A stretch of 64,000 bases of DNA, taken from the NCBI GenBank assembly GCA_026261815.1, contig JAMPIT010000539.1, positions 4,108,501 through 4,172,500 of the forward strand. Reading direction: 5' to 3'. This DNA comes from Monarcha castaneiventris obscurior (taxonomy: Eukaryota; Chordata; Aves; Passeriformes; Monarchidae). The translations under genes and the position numbers were made by a program. How positions within the stretch are numbered: position 1 is the stretch's first letter; each line of letters starts with the position of its first letter. The notes beneath the pieces were generated by a model that was not told the DNA's origin, did no database searches, and saw only the letters and a program-made list of their open reading frames with translations. Shown here in pieces: positions 11,999 to 24,914 of this stretch.

Positions 11999-12004
11999 TT
12001 TATT
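11999..12004 (-). terminator. ITGB1BP2: ITGB1BP2 poly(A) signal AATAAA
   Basis: Canonical AATAAA on the minus strand 140 bases after the TGA stop, giving a short 3' UTR ending near 11980. It is the first such signal downstream of the gene. Confidence 0.75.
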
Positions 12005-12143
12005 AATTGTCCCTTCTGACCCGGGGAGAGGCCTTGCTGCAGCCTGCACACGGTTCTGGACTAGGTCTGCTCCTCTGGAGCTGGTGCCAAGGCGCCCAGC
12101 AGCTCAGGAACCAGCGCTGCTCAGCTGCTGAAGCACTTGGCCA

Positions 12144-15100
12144 TCAGTTATTCGGTGTTATCGTATCCGGTGTTCCCATCTCCAGCTCTTCATCTTCCTC
12201 CTCGGACCAGCTCAAGCTGTCATCGGAGTCCTCATCCTGCAGAGCCCCAGGTTCCTCTGTGTTTGCAGCCTCCTTCTCTTGCTCACCACAGGAGTGCAAC
12301 TTGCTTTGGGGGAGCTCCAGCCTGGCCCAGGAGCCAGGGCTGGCTTTGCAAAGCGTGATCTCCACCTTGGCGGGGACCATGCTCACAAAGCTCTTCTCTA
12401 CGTCAATGGTCTGGAGAGAGGGAAAAGTGCAGTGAGCAGGGCAGGGGAGGGCAGGCAGCACACACTCAGCCTTCCCCTCACTGGCAAAACCCTGCCAGAG
12501 GAGAAATCTCCTGGGCCAGGAGAAGCCTGGGCTGCAGCTGAGCTGAGCTGAGCTGAGCTTCACGCTGTTGTATCTGAGCAGCACCACGGTGCTCGTACAG
12601 AGCTCAGGAGAGCTCAGCTCGCCTCAGCCACAGGCGCAGCTGCGGCACAGCCTCTCCCCAGCAGCGAGCTGTGCTGAGACACAGCCATACCCACACCTGT
12701 CAGCTCTCTGCTGCCTGCAGGCACAGGCAGCACGCACCACAAATACAGACGAGAAATGCACATGCAAATTCCTGAGCCTCACTGCTGCTCCCCGGCCAGC
12801 AAGCAGCTGAAAAATCAGAGTCTCGTTGCTCAGACCATGGCCTGCCTGCAACTCACAGCAGGATTGCGGGGGAGACAGGGACCTGCTGGGCCAAGGAACA
12901 TTTGGGGCAGCCTGGGACCAAATCCAGAACACCTATAGAGCTGGCAGTGACCTCCAGCTCTGACCTTAGCCCTGGATCAATCAGTGCAGCCACCTCAGCC
13001 TCCTCACAAGCCCTAAGGCATTTCCTAGCAGAGATGGCTGTAAATGCCTGTATCTGGACAACCCGGCCCAGGGTGAAGAGCACAGGCTGCCTCACAGCAC
13101 TGCAGCCCATCCCCATGCAGACTGCTGGAACAGGGAAATCAAAGCAAACAGGATCTTACCCCCCAGAGCTCCAGTTCTGCCCGGAAAATCTTATTCCCTT
13201 CAAAGATGACATGAGCCTCAAGCTGAAAGATCAACAGAAAATTATCTGAGAGGGTAGCGCAGCACTGCCAGAGCTCTTCCCCCAGACAGAGCAGCTTCCT
13301 TTCAGCACCACATTGCATCCCACATCCTGGCTCTGGTATAATGGTGATCCCCTCAGCACCTGGCAACGTTTCACCCCTTTCAGAGCATGACAGGTTCACC
13401 CCTGCCATGGGTCAAGGGATTCAAGGCCAGCAAATCCACCCATTGAGGCTGAAAGCCAGAGCTGCCAGGCAGATGCAGCAGTGAAGGCACCAGGCTCTGA
13501 GCTCAGGGATGGCAGGATGGCAGTGCCAGCCCTGCTGTAGCAACAGACCAAAGAGGCCATCAAAGAGCACCAGGCACCCAGCTGGCTCCTGGCCCTTCCA
13601 ACTCAGGTGGTGCCATGAGAGTGCACATCCCCAGCCCACTCACCACGGTGCGATTTGCCTTCACGCTGCTGAGGGCAGGCAGGGGGTTCTTGGCATAGAC
13701 TGTCACCACCACCTGGCTGCTGGTTTGGTGCCAGTCCTGCCGGCACAGCACCGCCTTCTTGTCCTGCCGAGAGAGGAACCCATCATGGCACAGCTGGGGC
13801 TCAGGCACCACCAAACAGGGGATGCCTGAGCCAGAGGATGCTCCCTTGCACATCTCCTTTGTGCTGGCTGGTTCAGGCTGGCACCAGCTAAGCAGGAACA
13901 AACCCTGCCTTTTGTGCAGGTTTTTGAGGGGAGATGGTTCAGGCAAAGGTGGGCAGCCCCTGACACGCTGTCTCATGCAACATGGGGCATCTGTGCTGTG
14001 CTTGAGGTTCCTCCAGGACATGTTAAGATCAGAGACATCCCCGTCTAGTTCCAGAGTCACTCTGCTATGCCCAAGCCCCTAAGTGCTGTGCAGAGTCAGG
14101 AAATTCAGCCTGGAGGGCAATGCAGAGGCTGTTGCTGGACATGGGTGATGCCACCATGCTACATTTGGGAGTCAGATGAGCCCCAGCTGTCCACATTTCA
14201 CCTCTGTCCACCTTGTCAGCACCACAGGCATTTACAGGCCTGTGTCCCCACCAGGCTCATTTCTGACCATCACCCAGAGACAGACTCCCTGCAGCCCTTC
14301 CACACTGCCAGCCAAAGAAATGCCCTAGGAGGAGTCCTGGCCCCAGACTTTGGTGACAATTAGCACAAAACATCTGCATCCCAGCATCACAGTTCCTTCA
14401 CTGCAGCCTCCTTTACATTCAGGGTATGTTTTCTGCTCCAGGACAAAGAATGGATTGGGCTCAGAGAATGCTGCTGGGAGCAGTGCTGACTCAGAGGAAC
14501 ACACTGCACTTTCAGGGTTATCCTGGGCTGCTTTGGTGCAACTTTCCCAGCTGAAGCCTGTTTCCAGTCAAGAACTTTCCTGGGGAAAATTACACACACA
14601 GAGTATTGAGAACTGGGACCTTCTCCCCATTGCCCGGCCACAACACTGCTGGTATGAGGATGAGATCCCTCCTGAGAAACAGCTGCAGAGGGAAAACTTC
14701 ATTAAAGCCAAATTCAGTTATCTTCAATCACTGCCAAAGCATTTGGGGTTTTTTTGCAGGACTTTTCCTGTGCTGAGCCACCTGCCTCTATATGGCAGCC
14801 TGAAATGCTGGCTATGCTGTGTCCAGGGCCAGGTCCTGCCTCGTTCAGCTTCCTATTGTACATCTGCCCATTGGGTGTGAGAGCTGACACATCTTGTGAA
14901 TGCAGAGCACCATCTTAAAGGGCAGATGGGTGAAGATTAGGCATTCAAACCCTGTGCAGTCATCTGTCAGTAATTATGAATACTGATACAATTAAATGCA
15001 GAAACCTGTGTGAATGCAGAGCAAGGGAAGGAACACTCTCAAATGCCAATAATACCAATTGCTCACATGAGTTGCCTCTGCCGAGAGCTGCCTTACCTTC

Positions 15101-17871
15101 TTTTCTGTCCAGCAGTGACACCCACGGCTGCAGCCTGGCTGCTCCATGAAGGCAGTGAAGTCCGTGGTTTTGATTCCACAGCAGCTCCAGTACTTCATCC
15201 TGAGGAGAGCGGGATGACCTGAGTGGGGAGTGCACACAGGAGCAGGAGAGGGGACCACAGCAGGGTGGGGGCGACAGGAGCTCATAACCAAGAGCTTCCC
15301 CTGCCCCCCTGCCCCCTTGGGGGGTGTCACCCACAACTGCAGTGGCCATGCTGCTGGGGCCACACAGCCTCGTCGTGCAGCATTTTCAGCCCTTGGCAGG
15401 GTCAGCTTGCTCTCTGGTAAAGGGTGGTTTCTTACCCCTCATGGAAGACAGGAACACCAGGATGAAACGTACAAACCTCTGTGTTACTCTCTGGGCCCTG
15501 ATAGATCTGTGGAGAAAGAAGCAGAGGAAAGTTCTATCCGTGTCTCTGGCACAGGACGATGAGGCACAGGTGTCCACTCACCAATGCCCATCCATGCAGA
15601 GGGCACAGCACAATGCCCAACATCACCCTTTTGCCAGGTCCAGCATTGTGAAGACTCACTCTGGGACCATGCCCAGCCAGCAGCCCAGCACTCGTCCCTG
15701 CTCCCTGCTGGCAGGGCAGCCACCCCGACCTTGCTGTGACCACAGAGTCACCCCTGCAACCCCATCAGCAGCCCTTCTGTCCCCTTCTCCCAAACACAGC
15801 CTGCTCCCAGCCCAGGGCTTGGCAACACAAGGACAGTGGGCAAGTTTAGACACCACAGAAACTCACTCTGAGGTGCAGGAGGTCTTTTGTCATTCCTGTC
15901 CTTTCCCCTCCTTCCTGGAGCATGTCAGTCTTATGTCCTCATCTACCTCCTGCCTTTTGCTCCCTGCCTGCTCTCTCACTGCTGCTTTTCTAGCAGCTCA
16001 ATCCCTCGATCCCTCCCACTCATCCTCAAGTCAGGCAGTGCTCCACAAGGCAGCCTTGGGCAAGAGACAAAGTGGGCTGTGCTGCATCAGTTCAATGCAG
16101 GTAGGAATTTTTTCCACATGCATTTTGCCTGTATGTCCAATCCTGAATATGTGCTCTTTTTCACTGCAAGCAATCAGCAGCAGTGAAACACAAATGTACC
16201 ACCAGTCCAGAAGCCTCTTGCAGGAAAGTGGCTGGGAGGGGACAGAGGTGGCTGCTCCCAGGGCGGGATGAAAATACGGAGCAGGTGGGCACTGCCACCT
16301 TCCACCTGCCTGATACCTTGCCCTGCTCCTGGACCTGTGATGATCCTGGCCACAAGGCACAGGCTGGGCAAAGAGGGGACCCTGCCAGGTACTCACCGCC
16401 TTGCAGGCTGCGTTCTTGCACGTGGTGCCAGCTCTCACCTGGGCAGCCTCCTCGCCTACAAGAGCAACACAACTTCACCCAGGAAAAACACTGCCATGCC
16501 TGCCCCCAAATCCTGCCCCAGCCCTCTGCCAGCTCCCCAGCTGAGCACAGACCATCCCAATGTGCCTCCAAGATGCGGGTTTGCAGGTCTGCAGGTGGCT
16601 GAACATGCAGCACTCACTGACTGCAGTGAGCCTGTCAAGAAAAACCCTGTGCTGAACTTGCCATGTGTAACCTCGGTGCCATCCATCAGCTTGTCCCTAC
16701 CTGTACAACTCCTCTCCAGTGTCTCATCCTTGGAGGACAGGTTCAGTTTCTCCAGTGCCTGCTCCAGAGACCTGGATGCTTTAATTGGCAGCAGTTGTTT
16801 TGGCTCATCGGAGCTGGGAAACAGCAGCAGCAAAGGCCAAGTGACACTTAAATCTGATTTAAGTGTCATCGCCTCTCCTGAGAGAGCAGCAGGGCAGGAA
16901 AATGCAGAAGGGACATGACAGGGCAACACTGTTAGCTGAGCCTATCTCACCTTGGTCTTTCCCGCAGCATCTTCTCAGCTGATTTTGGTCCTTGGACAAT
17001 GAGCTCCTTCACTGGTTTGGCCTTTGTCTCATCTGAGGTCTTCTCTTGGTTGGAAGGCTCAGGGGGCTTCTCCTTGCTGTGAAACCCCTTTGTGCATCCC
17101 TGAACAGCAGAGACAAGCCTGATGACTGCTTTGTCCTCCTCAGCCTGGTGGCTGCTCCCAAACCCTGTGAGTTTCCATGATGTGGTGGCTCAGTGTCCTG
17201 CAGAGATGGGTTCTGACCTTGCACTTTGGGAGCAGCACTCTTGTTTGGAGGCTCCTTGGAAGCAGACAGCAAATCCCTGGCTGGCAGGGCAAAAGGGACA
17301 TCCCTGACCCAGGACAGGGATGGGACATGACTGGGCAGGGGCCAGAAGGAGAGGATGGAGGAACAATGGGTGCGTTTGGGCTGGCAGGTCGCTCACCTTT
17401 ATGGAGAGGAACTCAGAGAAGTCCGTTGTGCGTTTCTTGCAACAAGACCAGCCCTAAATACCAGGACACGACAGCCTGGTCAGATGTGGCCAATCCTGCT
17501 GGGCACAAGGTCACTCCCTGCAGCTGCCGCCCCAGCTCCTGCCCCACTCACCTTCAGGGCATCGTGGAAGATGGGGACACCTGGGTGATACAGGCAGGAA
17601 TCTGAAAAGGGAAAACCAGGCAAAAGCTTTCAGGAGAAGCAATCCTGCCCACGAGCCACCTGTGACAGCCAGCAGCTCCAGAGCCAGCTCCTGCCATATG
17701 GGCTGCCTGCTCTGGGCTTGGCAGCTCGGCTGCAGCCCGGCAGCCAAGGCCACACTCTGGGAAAGCAGCACATTCCCATTCCCTCTGGTGCACACGAGCC
17801 CACTCACCCTCTGCGTTGTGCTCGGGATCAAACCTCTGCCCGCAGCCCTTGTTGTAGCACAGCAATGCCAT
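12144..17871 (-). CDS. ITGB1BP2: Melusin (integrin beta-1 binding protein 2), CHORD-CS co-chaperone, 11 coding exons
   Basis: Coding exons, 5' to 3' on the minus strand: 17871-17808, 17601-17552, 17453-17397, 17099-16951, 16813-16701, 16455-16397, 15506-15436, 15199-15097, 13763-13644, 13222-13160, 12410-12144 (TGA). All junctions are GT-AG and phases join, giving 371 residues (human about 347). CHORD1 is about residues 5-64 (Cys/His pattern, HPGVPIFHDALKGWSCC). CHORD2 is about 157-219 (HPGVPVFHEGMKYWSCC). The CS (p23-like) domain is about 227-315 (CRQDWHQT, VVVTVYAKN, ELELWG). The tail is acidic (DEDSDDSLSWSEEEDEE). Known role: muscle-specific HSP90-binding chaperone that binds the integrin beta-1 tail and protects heart against pressure overload. 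The N terminus MALLCYNKGCGQRFDPE is also close to CHORDC1, but the acidic tail and the location beside NONO identify ITGB1BP2. Introns are short; no disruption seen. Confidence 0.95.
16842..16868. repeat. Perfect inverted repeat in ITGB1BP2 intron (12-bp arms, 3-base loop)
   Basis: Arms TGACACTTAAAT and ATTTAAGTGTCA are exact reverse complements around CTG. The element lies in the 137-base intron between coding exons 4 and 5. On the transcript it ends 28 bases upstream of the exon 5 acceptor, the zone where a branch point is expected. Each arm contains TTAAGTG, the general NKX2-5/NK2 recognition core. Confidence 0.9.
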
Positions 17872-18100
17872 AGCTCAGGACAACGCGCAGTGTCCTTCAC
17901 TCCTTCCACAGAAATCCCATCAGTTTACCCCTGTCCGGGATCCTTCTTCTGCTTCCCCACCGCTTGCAGCCCAGGCGCCGGGAGGTGGCTTTGCCTATCT
18001 TTGGAGGCAGCTGTGGGAGGTGGCTGGTAACCGGAGACCGGGCTAAAGATGGACAGGGCAGCTGGTGGGGCTTGGCGCCGGGGTTATCTCCACAGGCATT
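17872..18100 (-). promoter_or_regulatory. ITGB1BP2: Putative ITGB1BP2 proximal promoter with two CAGCTG E-boxes
   Basis: The sequence directly upstream of the ATG contains CAGCTG at 18008-18013 and 18059-18064, a palindrome typical of myogenic bHLH sites. No TATA box is evident. Melusin is muscle-specific in mammals, which makes the E-boxes plausible but not proven. The transcription start is not visible. Confidence 0.35.
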
Positions 18101-20476
18101 TCTGTGCTGGCCCTGTGCCCAGCAGAGGGAATGGGCACTGCAGGGTGGCCCCGCGCCCGGGGTGTGCTGAGGTCCTGTCCCAGTGCCTGCCATCCTGCCA
18201 GCATCCGCCGCGGAGGCATCGGCATCACCCCAGTGCTCACACAGGCGACTCGACCAGCCGTGCTCAGCTCCTGCAGCATTTACGGAAGCAGCTGAGAGAT
18301 CCCTGAAACTGAAGGGAAGAGAATTCCCAGAATCACAGGGCAAAAGTCGTGCTGATCTCCCCCAGCCCCAGAAGGCACAACCACCTGCTAAACAGAGGCA
18401 CCAGCAGACCAAGGCTGTGCATGTGGCCAAGACATCTTTTGATGCTGGTTTTTGGGCAGCCCAGGAGTAACAGAGTGGTCGAGGGAAGGTTCTTAGCCAG
18501 ATGTGAGAAGTAGGACGCAGTGATTATGTGGGCGATTATGATTATATTTATGTTTTTAAATATTGCCAGTGCAGTATCTAAATAACAACTCTACCATCCA
18601 TTACAAAATATGGTGTGTACAGGAGTGGTCCCTCCCACTGAGTCACGAGCTTCAGTGAGACCCATTCACTTTCTAAACTTCTCAGAGAAGTCTTGGTGTG
18701 CATCAGTCCACTTAGTCTCAGATTTGGTTACAGTCTGTCTATTTGGTTACAGCCTAAAGTATTACAATATTGGCAGGTTTGGCTAGAAACATACAGATTT
18801 GCAGTCTTTGGCCTTGCAGAATTCACAATTACAAAGCAGTAAGGCACCTTTGGAACTACTTTCGGATTTTATCTCTGTATTTGACCAGATCTTACAATTT
18901 TTCACTATTTCTCCAAAAGTGAGTATTCTGTGTGTTCCCTGTATTCTGGCTGGATGTACTCTGCAAGCGTCCCCAAGGGCGGGGCAGGGATGACAAACAC
19001 AACCCAGAAGCTGCCTGCGACTTTGGGAGAGCAGTTTGCATGGCTGGCCCAGACTCCAGCAGCATTTTATATCCTTTTGCAGGTCGATGTGCACCACAGT
19101 CAATCACAAACAGCTCAGCGCCCCCATCTCTGGAACACATTAAGCATGCAAGCATTCAGTGAGCTCCTCCTGCAAAACCCACCTGATGCTTTCACATTAT
19201 CTCAGGACAAACCACATTGCCCAGCAGAGATTGTGGAAAGGGAGAGGAAAGGATGCACACACAGCTTCAGACCTGACTATCCTCCCTTGTCATCACACCA
19301 GAGATGAAAATTGCTCCCTGGAAGATCATTATAATCACAGAAGAATACAAAATGTTACTCGGGTTCCCTGTATGCAGAAGGGGTTTACTCAGACCCCCCT
19401 GCTCCTTTTCTGGGACCCAAGAGTTTTTCTCTACGAACAGGAAACGCTCCTGAGATCAAAGGTTTTACTTAGTTCCTAGAAGCATCTCAATCAAATATTT
19501 TCTTTGTGCTGTTCCTGTTTGCAGGGACAGTTGTTTCCCGGGTGCTGCCCTGACTGCCAGAAGCACACAGCATCTGGGGACCATTTCTGTTCAGGAGCCA
19601 GGGTCAGTGTAAGTCCTTGGCACTATCATACAGCACAAAGAACAAGTCCTGCAGGCAGAAGATGCCCAGGGACTCTGCTCAGGAGGTGAGCCCACAGGGT
19701 CTGCCATGGCTGATGCAACCCTAACCCTGTCTTACGATGTTTGTTTAACCTACTTAATCCCTCTACAAAGCCTGAAGAATTTTCTGTCATCCCAAGGGGA
19801 TCTCCAGAGTTCATAGTTAGGATGAACTGTTGCCAGATTTCTGGAGCTTATCAAGATGACTCCAGATTATTTCACACTGTCCTGCTACTTCACCTCCAGG
19901 TCAGTTCTGCCACCCCCACCTTGAGACGCCCCAGCCAGCAGCAACATCAGGCTATTCCTTGTCAGCTCCTTAGCAAGGAGCCAGCCCTGCTGCAGGGGAG
20001 GATGTCTATCACTGTCACATCTCTTTATACCTGGGTCACTGTGTACAAACCTACATCCACCCAAGAGTTGGGAGGGAAACGGGAGGGCACTGGGGAACTT
20101 GTCACACCAGCATGAGCCACGTGGCTTCAAAGCACTGTACTGCCTCAGGACACAACTGATCCAACAGTCCCAAAGGTGAGTAAAAAAATGCTGCTGGCAT
20201 CCAGAGCCTCTGCTTAGGTGAGAAAGATCACTGGGGACCCAGAAAGCCGGGCAGAGGCCTGTGACAGGGGAAATTTGCCATCCTGGGGGCTGAGCAGAGC
20301 TATAGTGTTTCAGATCTCCCTGTTCTTTCCACGAGCTGTCAGCAAGGCTGCAGCTGTCACTGTCCCCTTGCCAGTGAGAATGTGGAGCTCAGGTTACCCT
20401 GCACACCTCAGAGGAAACACCAACAGGATGATGTGGCTGACAAACAGCAGGTATCCAGGGGGGACTGTGGCTGAGG

Positions 20477-20514
20477 CAACTCTGTACTCTGCACCTGGGA
20501 CAGGAACTGAGCTC
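20477..20514 (+). repeat. Dispersed 38-bp repeat, copy 1
   Basis: Begins aactctgtactctgcacct and is matched by 23677-23714 with two differences. Flanks diverge quickly. No known family recognised. Confidence 0.7.
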
Positions 20515-23500
20515 CCAGCTGCCAATTAAAAACAGAGCCTGTTTGCTTTATGTACACCTAATTTCACATACAACAGAACAAAAAAAGGAAGTAGAAAAAA
20601 GAGAAAAAATTATTCTCAAACCCAGCTTAATGTGATTGCCCTTGAACAATCAGGGTCAGTGTAATACAGCCCTGGCAAGGTCCTGGGGAGAACATGCTGG
20701 ATACCTCCTGGGAAACAAACCCAGCTCACCCCTGACCCTTCAGTCACTCAGGATGGCTGGTGGAGCCAGGGTGGCAGAAAGGCACTGCATTTCTAAAGCA
20801 CAGAGTTAGTCCTCCATACAAAAGGCTGGTTAGGTGAAGGAAAAGCCCTGACAAACACACTGCTGCTATGTATACAGCAGGCAGGATTAATGTTTTATTT
20901 ATTTGGGGAAGAAAATTTTTCGCAGAAGAACACGTGCTGAGGAATTCTACAGCAGTTCTGCCTGGCCACTATTCAGACAGCACTGCTAAGGAGTTATGTA
21001 CCACCTGTCCAAGGGGTCTGCACTGCTTGTACTCAAGAGTTCAGAGAATAGGTTTGAAAAAGACCAGAAAACTACCAGAAATTAGAGTATGGGCAATCTT
21101 CATCCCTCCAGTAAAGACCATTGTTCTTCTGCAGCTTGGGTTATTACAGGACTATTGCTGCAACACTTCGGTCTCATTGAACAATTACAACTTCAAACTG
21201 GAACCAGCTACCCCAGCTGACCAAGGATTTTCTCCCTGTAGTTCAGACAGTGTCTTGCTCCAGAGATAATTTAGTTTCCTTGGAGCTGAGCTATTCCTTC
21301 AGGAGTTCATTCACTCTGGTGCCCACTCTGAAAGCACATGCAATATTCCTCATCAAAACGTGCATTTTAGTCCTCAGTTGGAACCAGTCCAAAGAGAAGA
21401 GTTCAGTCTACTCCTAAGACTTAGTTGTGTGTCACTAGCTGGCATCCTGAATCAAAACCTACCCTGATCTGGCACTGAGTGTGGGGTTGGAGCAGTTTTC
21501 TTTTCGAGGGTCCTGTTGCCTAAAAGCAAGGTCACTCTGAGCTCAGTTAGAGCAGAATTGCCAAGCTGTAGTGAGGGAAAGTGTCCCAAAACCAGCGTTG
21601 TGCCTAGCTGAGCTCCTTGGTTTCTTACTCTCTTTTTGCTTACATCTGGCACTGGGTACCCAAGTCATGACCAAGAGAAGAGAGAATGATGGTTCCTTTC
21701 AGCAAGGCCACAGAAAATCACATCTTCCTTCTTTCAGCCTCCAAAGGTAGCTCACTCACTGGAGTAGTTTAGCACATGCCATCACTTGCAGCTTTCTATG
21801 ATAAATTACAGCTGCTTGTGAGAGGCACTGTGCCAGGAAAACAAAATGAAATGTTTGTCTACTGCTTTGATATGACAAAATTATCTATGCACCAGCTGGA
21901 TTTTTCAGATTTATCTTTGATTCTTGCAAATGCAGTAACTATTGTTGAAGAGGAAGCTGCATAAAGCACAAGTTACAATTTCTGAAGTCCACAAATGATG
22001 GGGGTTTAAAGCTAAGAGCAAAGTGGTAAGAATCAAATTGCCCATCAGTCCTTGGTGTGATATGAACTGATACTGGAGAACTGCATCTTAAACCAGCTGA
22101 TCAAATATGACAGCAAAAGGCAAGGGTTTCTCTTCAGAAGAGTCAAAGTATTTCATCAGTCTGCAATTACATAATAGCCAGCACTCTGGAGGGGCATGCA
22201 GAGGGAAGCATTCCTGCATCTCAGCACATCACCACAGTGCTGTGCACAGCCCAGCCTCGGGAGCTGCACTCACTACCTGAAACAGGCACCAACACCAAAC
22301 CCCAAAGTGCTCAGCAGAGCAAGGAATTGCTCTGGAGTGAGGCAGCCTTGCTTGCTCCTGCACCCAGCTGTAAATGTTCCTGCTCTACAGCCAGTCTGTC
22401 CCTGACACATGCCTCTGAAAAGCCTAGTAAAGGTTTGCTTCACAATTTCCTTACTCAGTTGCAGGTTTTCAGTCTCCTCTTTTAAAGAAAATTAAGAATA
22501 GTTACCTCCAGCACTCACACCAGAATTCAGTTTTCTTCCTTTGCTGCCACTGGATCTTTAATTTAGCTATTTAAAATCTTGTTAGATGGGCTTTGAGCAG
22601 TGCTGAATTCCTCCTTCCCCATGATTTCACACACCCTTTTCTCCCAGGAAAAGGCAGTAACCAGACTCATCCTTAGCTTATACTTGCTCAGGATTGAGGC
22701 AGCAGCAGAGTAATGCTGAACATCTGAGTTCTGCTGTTTCCTAGGACAGCAATTTCTCTTTGGACTGCTCACTAACACACAAGCCAGCTGAGCAATGGGC
22801 AGATGAAGGAGGTAATACAGACACCTGGGTGCAACTTCATGGTTTCTTCTCATAGTATTTCATGCTTTAGAATTAAACAATGTACTGACCCAACAGCCGT
22901 GGCACTACTGAGTACCTGCCAGCCCCATTCCAGACACAAGTGACAAGAGATCCATCCTCTCCAAAGGGCAGCAGAAAAGCTAATCAGCATTCTCACTCAT
23001 TTGAGATTTTGCAACAGCAAGCTGTCCTAGCAAATGAGCCAGGTGAAAAACACCACCAAACTCTTCATACCTCACAATCAAGCTGAGAACCAGCATTAGA
23101 CACCGTATCATCTCAGCAAACCAGCTGCTGATGCTTTCACATGTGGAGAACAAATTAAGAAAAAGAAACAAAGAGCATTGGCTGCAGCCTCTATTCCATA
23201 CATCTTATCCCATTCCAAGTTAATTAAAATCCATCCAAAGACAGCAAACCAATCAAGGCTCCAGAGTGATTATTTCATCTTCCCCTACTAAACGAACACC
23301 TACAGAACCAAACCCCAATTTAAGGTTCTTGCTTTGCTAACATTAGGCATCTCAAAATGTTTTCATCTTCCCTACGATTCCACAATTCTTCAAGGCACCT
23401 CCTTATGCTTTTAGGCTGTAACACTCTCTCCTTCCTCCCCTTCCCACCTAAATGTATTTCTAAGTTTCCCCCTTTGCAGTATCAACTCCAGAGACTCAGT

Positions 23501-23676
23501 GTGAGAACACAAGTCACAGAAGGCTCTTGTCCCTACAGACTCCCTCATGCATTACACCAGATAAAGCATTCCTGCTGCCATCAATAGTTACCAGTGAGTC
23601 CTCTCCTTCCTATCCCAGCACAGGAGTTCTGGGAACATCCCAGCCAGAGGCAACTGCAGCACAGAGCAGAGACAGA

Positions 23677-23714
23677 CAACTCTGTACTCTGCACCTGAGA
23701 CAGGAATTGAGCTC
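23677..23714 (+). repeat. Dispersed 38-bp repeat, copy 2
   Basis: Second copy of the segment at 20477-20514, same orientation, exactly 3200 bases away. Confidence 0.7.
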
Positions 23715-24037
23715 CAGGCTCCCAGCAACACACAGACAAGTTTTGCATCTCACCTCTCTGCATCCACAACAGACACATCCCAGGGGTGCCAGCAGCTCCC
23801 TTTCTGTATTCCAACCTGAAGTTGAAGGTCACATTCCAACACACAAATAAAACTCATTCTGTGAGAAGGAAAACTGTTAGAAAATTCTCAGGGGTTGAAC
23901 ACCGTCTTTACCGAGCTATGCAAGAACAACTTTCATACCACAGCCTGAAGCTTCATTAAATTTAATCCACATATAGACAATTTGTACTAAAAAAACAGAA
24001 GAGACAAGACACCAGATAAAAAAGGCTTAAAATCCAC

Positions 24038-24043
24038 TTTAAT
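24038..24043 (-). terminator. NONO: Candidate NONO poly(A) signal ATTAAA
   Basis: ATTAAA on the minus strand about 870 bases after the NONO stop codon. No AATAAA on that strand is obvious nearer. The implied 3' UTR of roughly 0.9 kb is similar in scale to that of mammalian NONO. Confidence 0.5.
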
Positions 24044-24914
24044 AATGCATTCCTGTAACATTCCTCAGACAAACTCAAACCTTTTAGTGGGACAATTACA
24101 GTTTGTGTTCAAACAGTTTACACTAAATGAAAAATCTTGTAGTACTTCTACACAAAAGACAGGCAAGGTTAGGATTATACAAACATTTGTTTCAGTTAAA
24201 TCTTCAGCATGAGATACAGTATCTTTATCCAATAGATTGTACTTTACTACCAGTAAAAATAAAGAGATACAACACGTTATCAAAAAAATCCATCCGAACA
24301 AGAACCTCCCAGCCATTCAGGCTGCACGACTGTCAACTACTTCAAAGAAACAAATGGTCCAGGTAAAAAGAGTAACTAACATGTTAGGAGGGAAAAATTA
24401 AAAAAAAAAAAAGAAAAAGAAAAAAAATCTCCCCCAATTCACTACATGACGGATCATTTGGAGCTATATAAATTTACAAAATCGTGGGAGCTGCAAAGTA
24501 CCCAAACGCTGCCCTAGTTCTCCCAGAGACTTCCCAGTGCTCTTAAGCAAGGTACACTACACTAAAAAAATGCCAAGACATACTGGAACTTTATCTAATT
24601 TAGTCTCATGATTTCAGCTGCAAACAGGAAACCTGGAATGGTCAAGGCATTAGGGTCCTTGCAAGATTTTACCATTACTGAACCACGGCAGCCTCCCAGA
24701 ATCCATTTTTCACTTTGAAATTAGGAACGCACCACATGAAATTTTCTAAAACCTTTACCAGTCAGACTGCACTCCCCTTGTCCTAGAGTGGCTTTACCAA
24801 AACAGGCCCTAATTAACTATCTTTAAAATGTCTCCCCTCCCCCCCCCAAGTTGAACCCTGTGTGGCCTGCCAAGATTTCTTTCTTTGGGGCGTACAGGGG
24901 ATAGCTTAATCCTG

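Larger units (their letters stand above)
18100..24037. other. Intergenic interval ITGB1BP2-NONO, no supported gene
   Basis: About 5.9 kb between the 5' end of ITGB1BP2 and the 3' end of NONO, both on the minus strand. No reading frame shows a recognisable domain or a consistent exon chain. A 38-base segment occurs twice (20477-20514 and 23677-23714, 36 of 38 identical), suggesting copies of an unclassified interspersed repeat. Otherwise unique mixed sequence. Confidence 0.6.

Noticed and set aside
15324..16271. 315-codon plus-strand frame
   Set aside because: Antisense to ITGB1BP2 coding exon 7 and its flanking introns; no recognisable domain.
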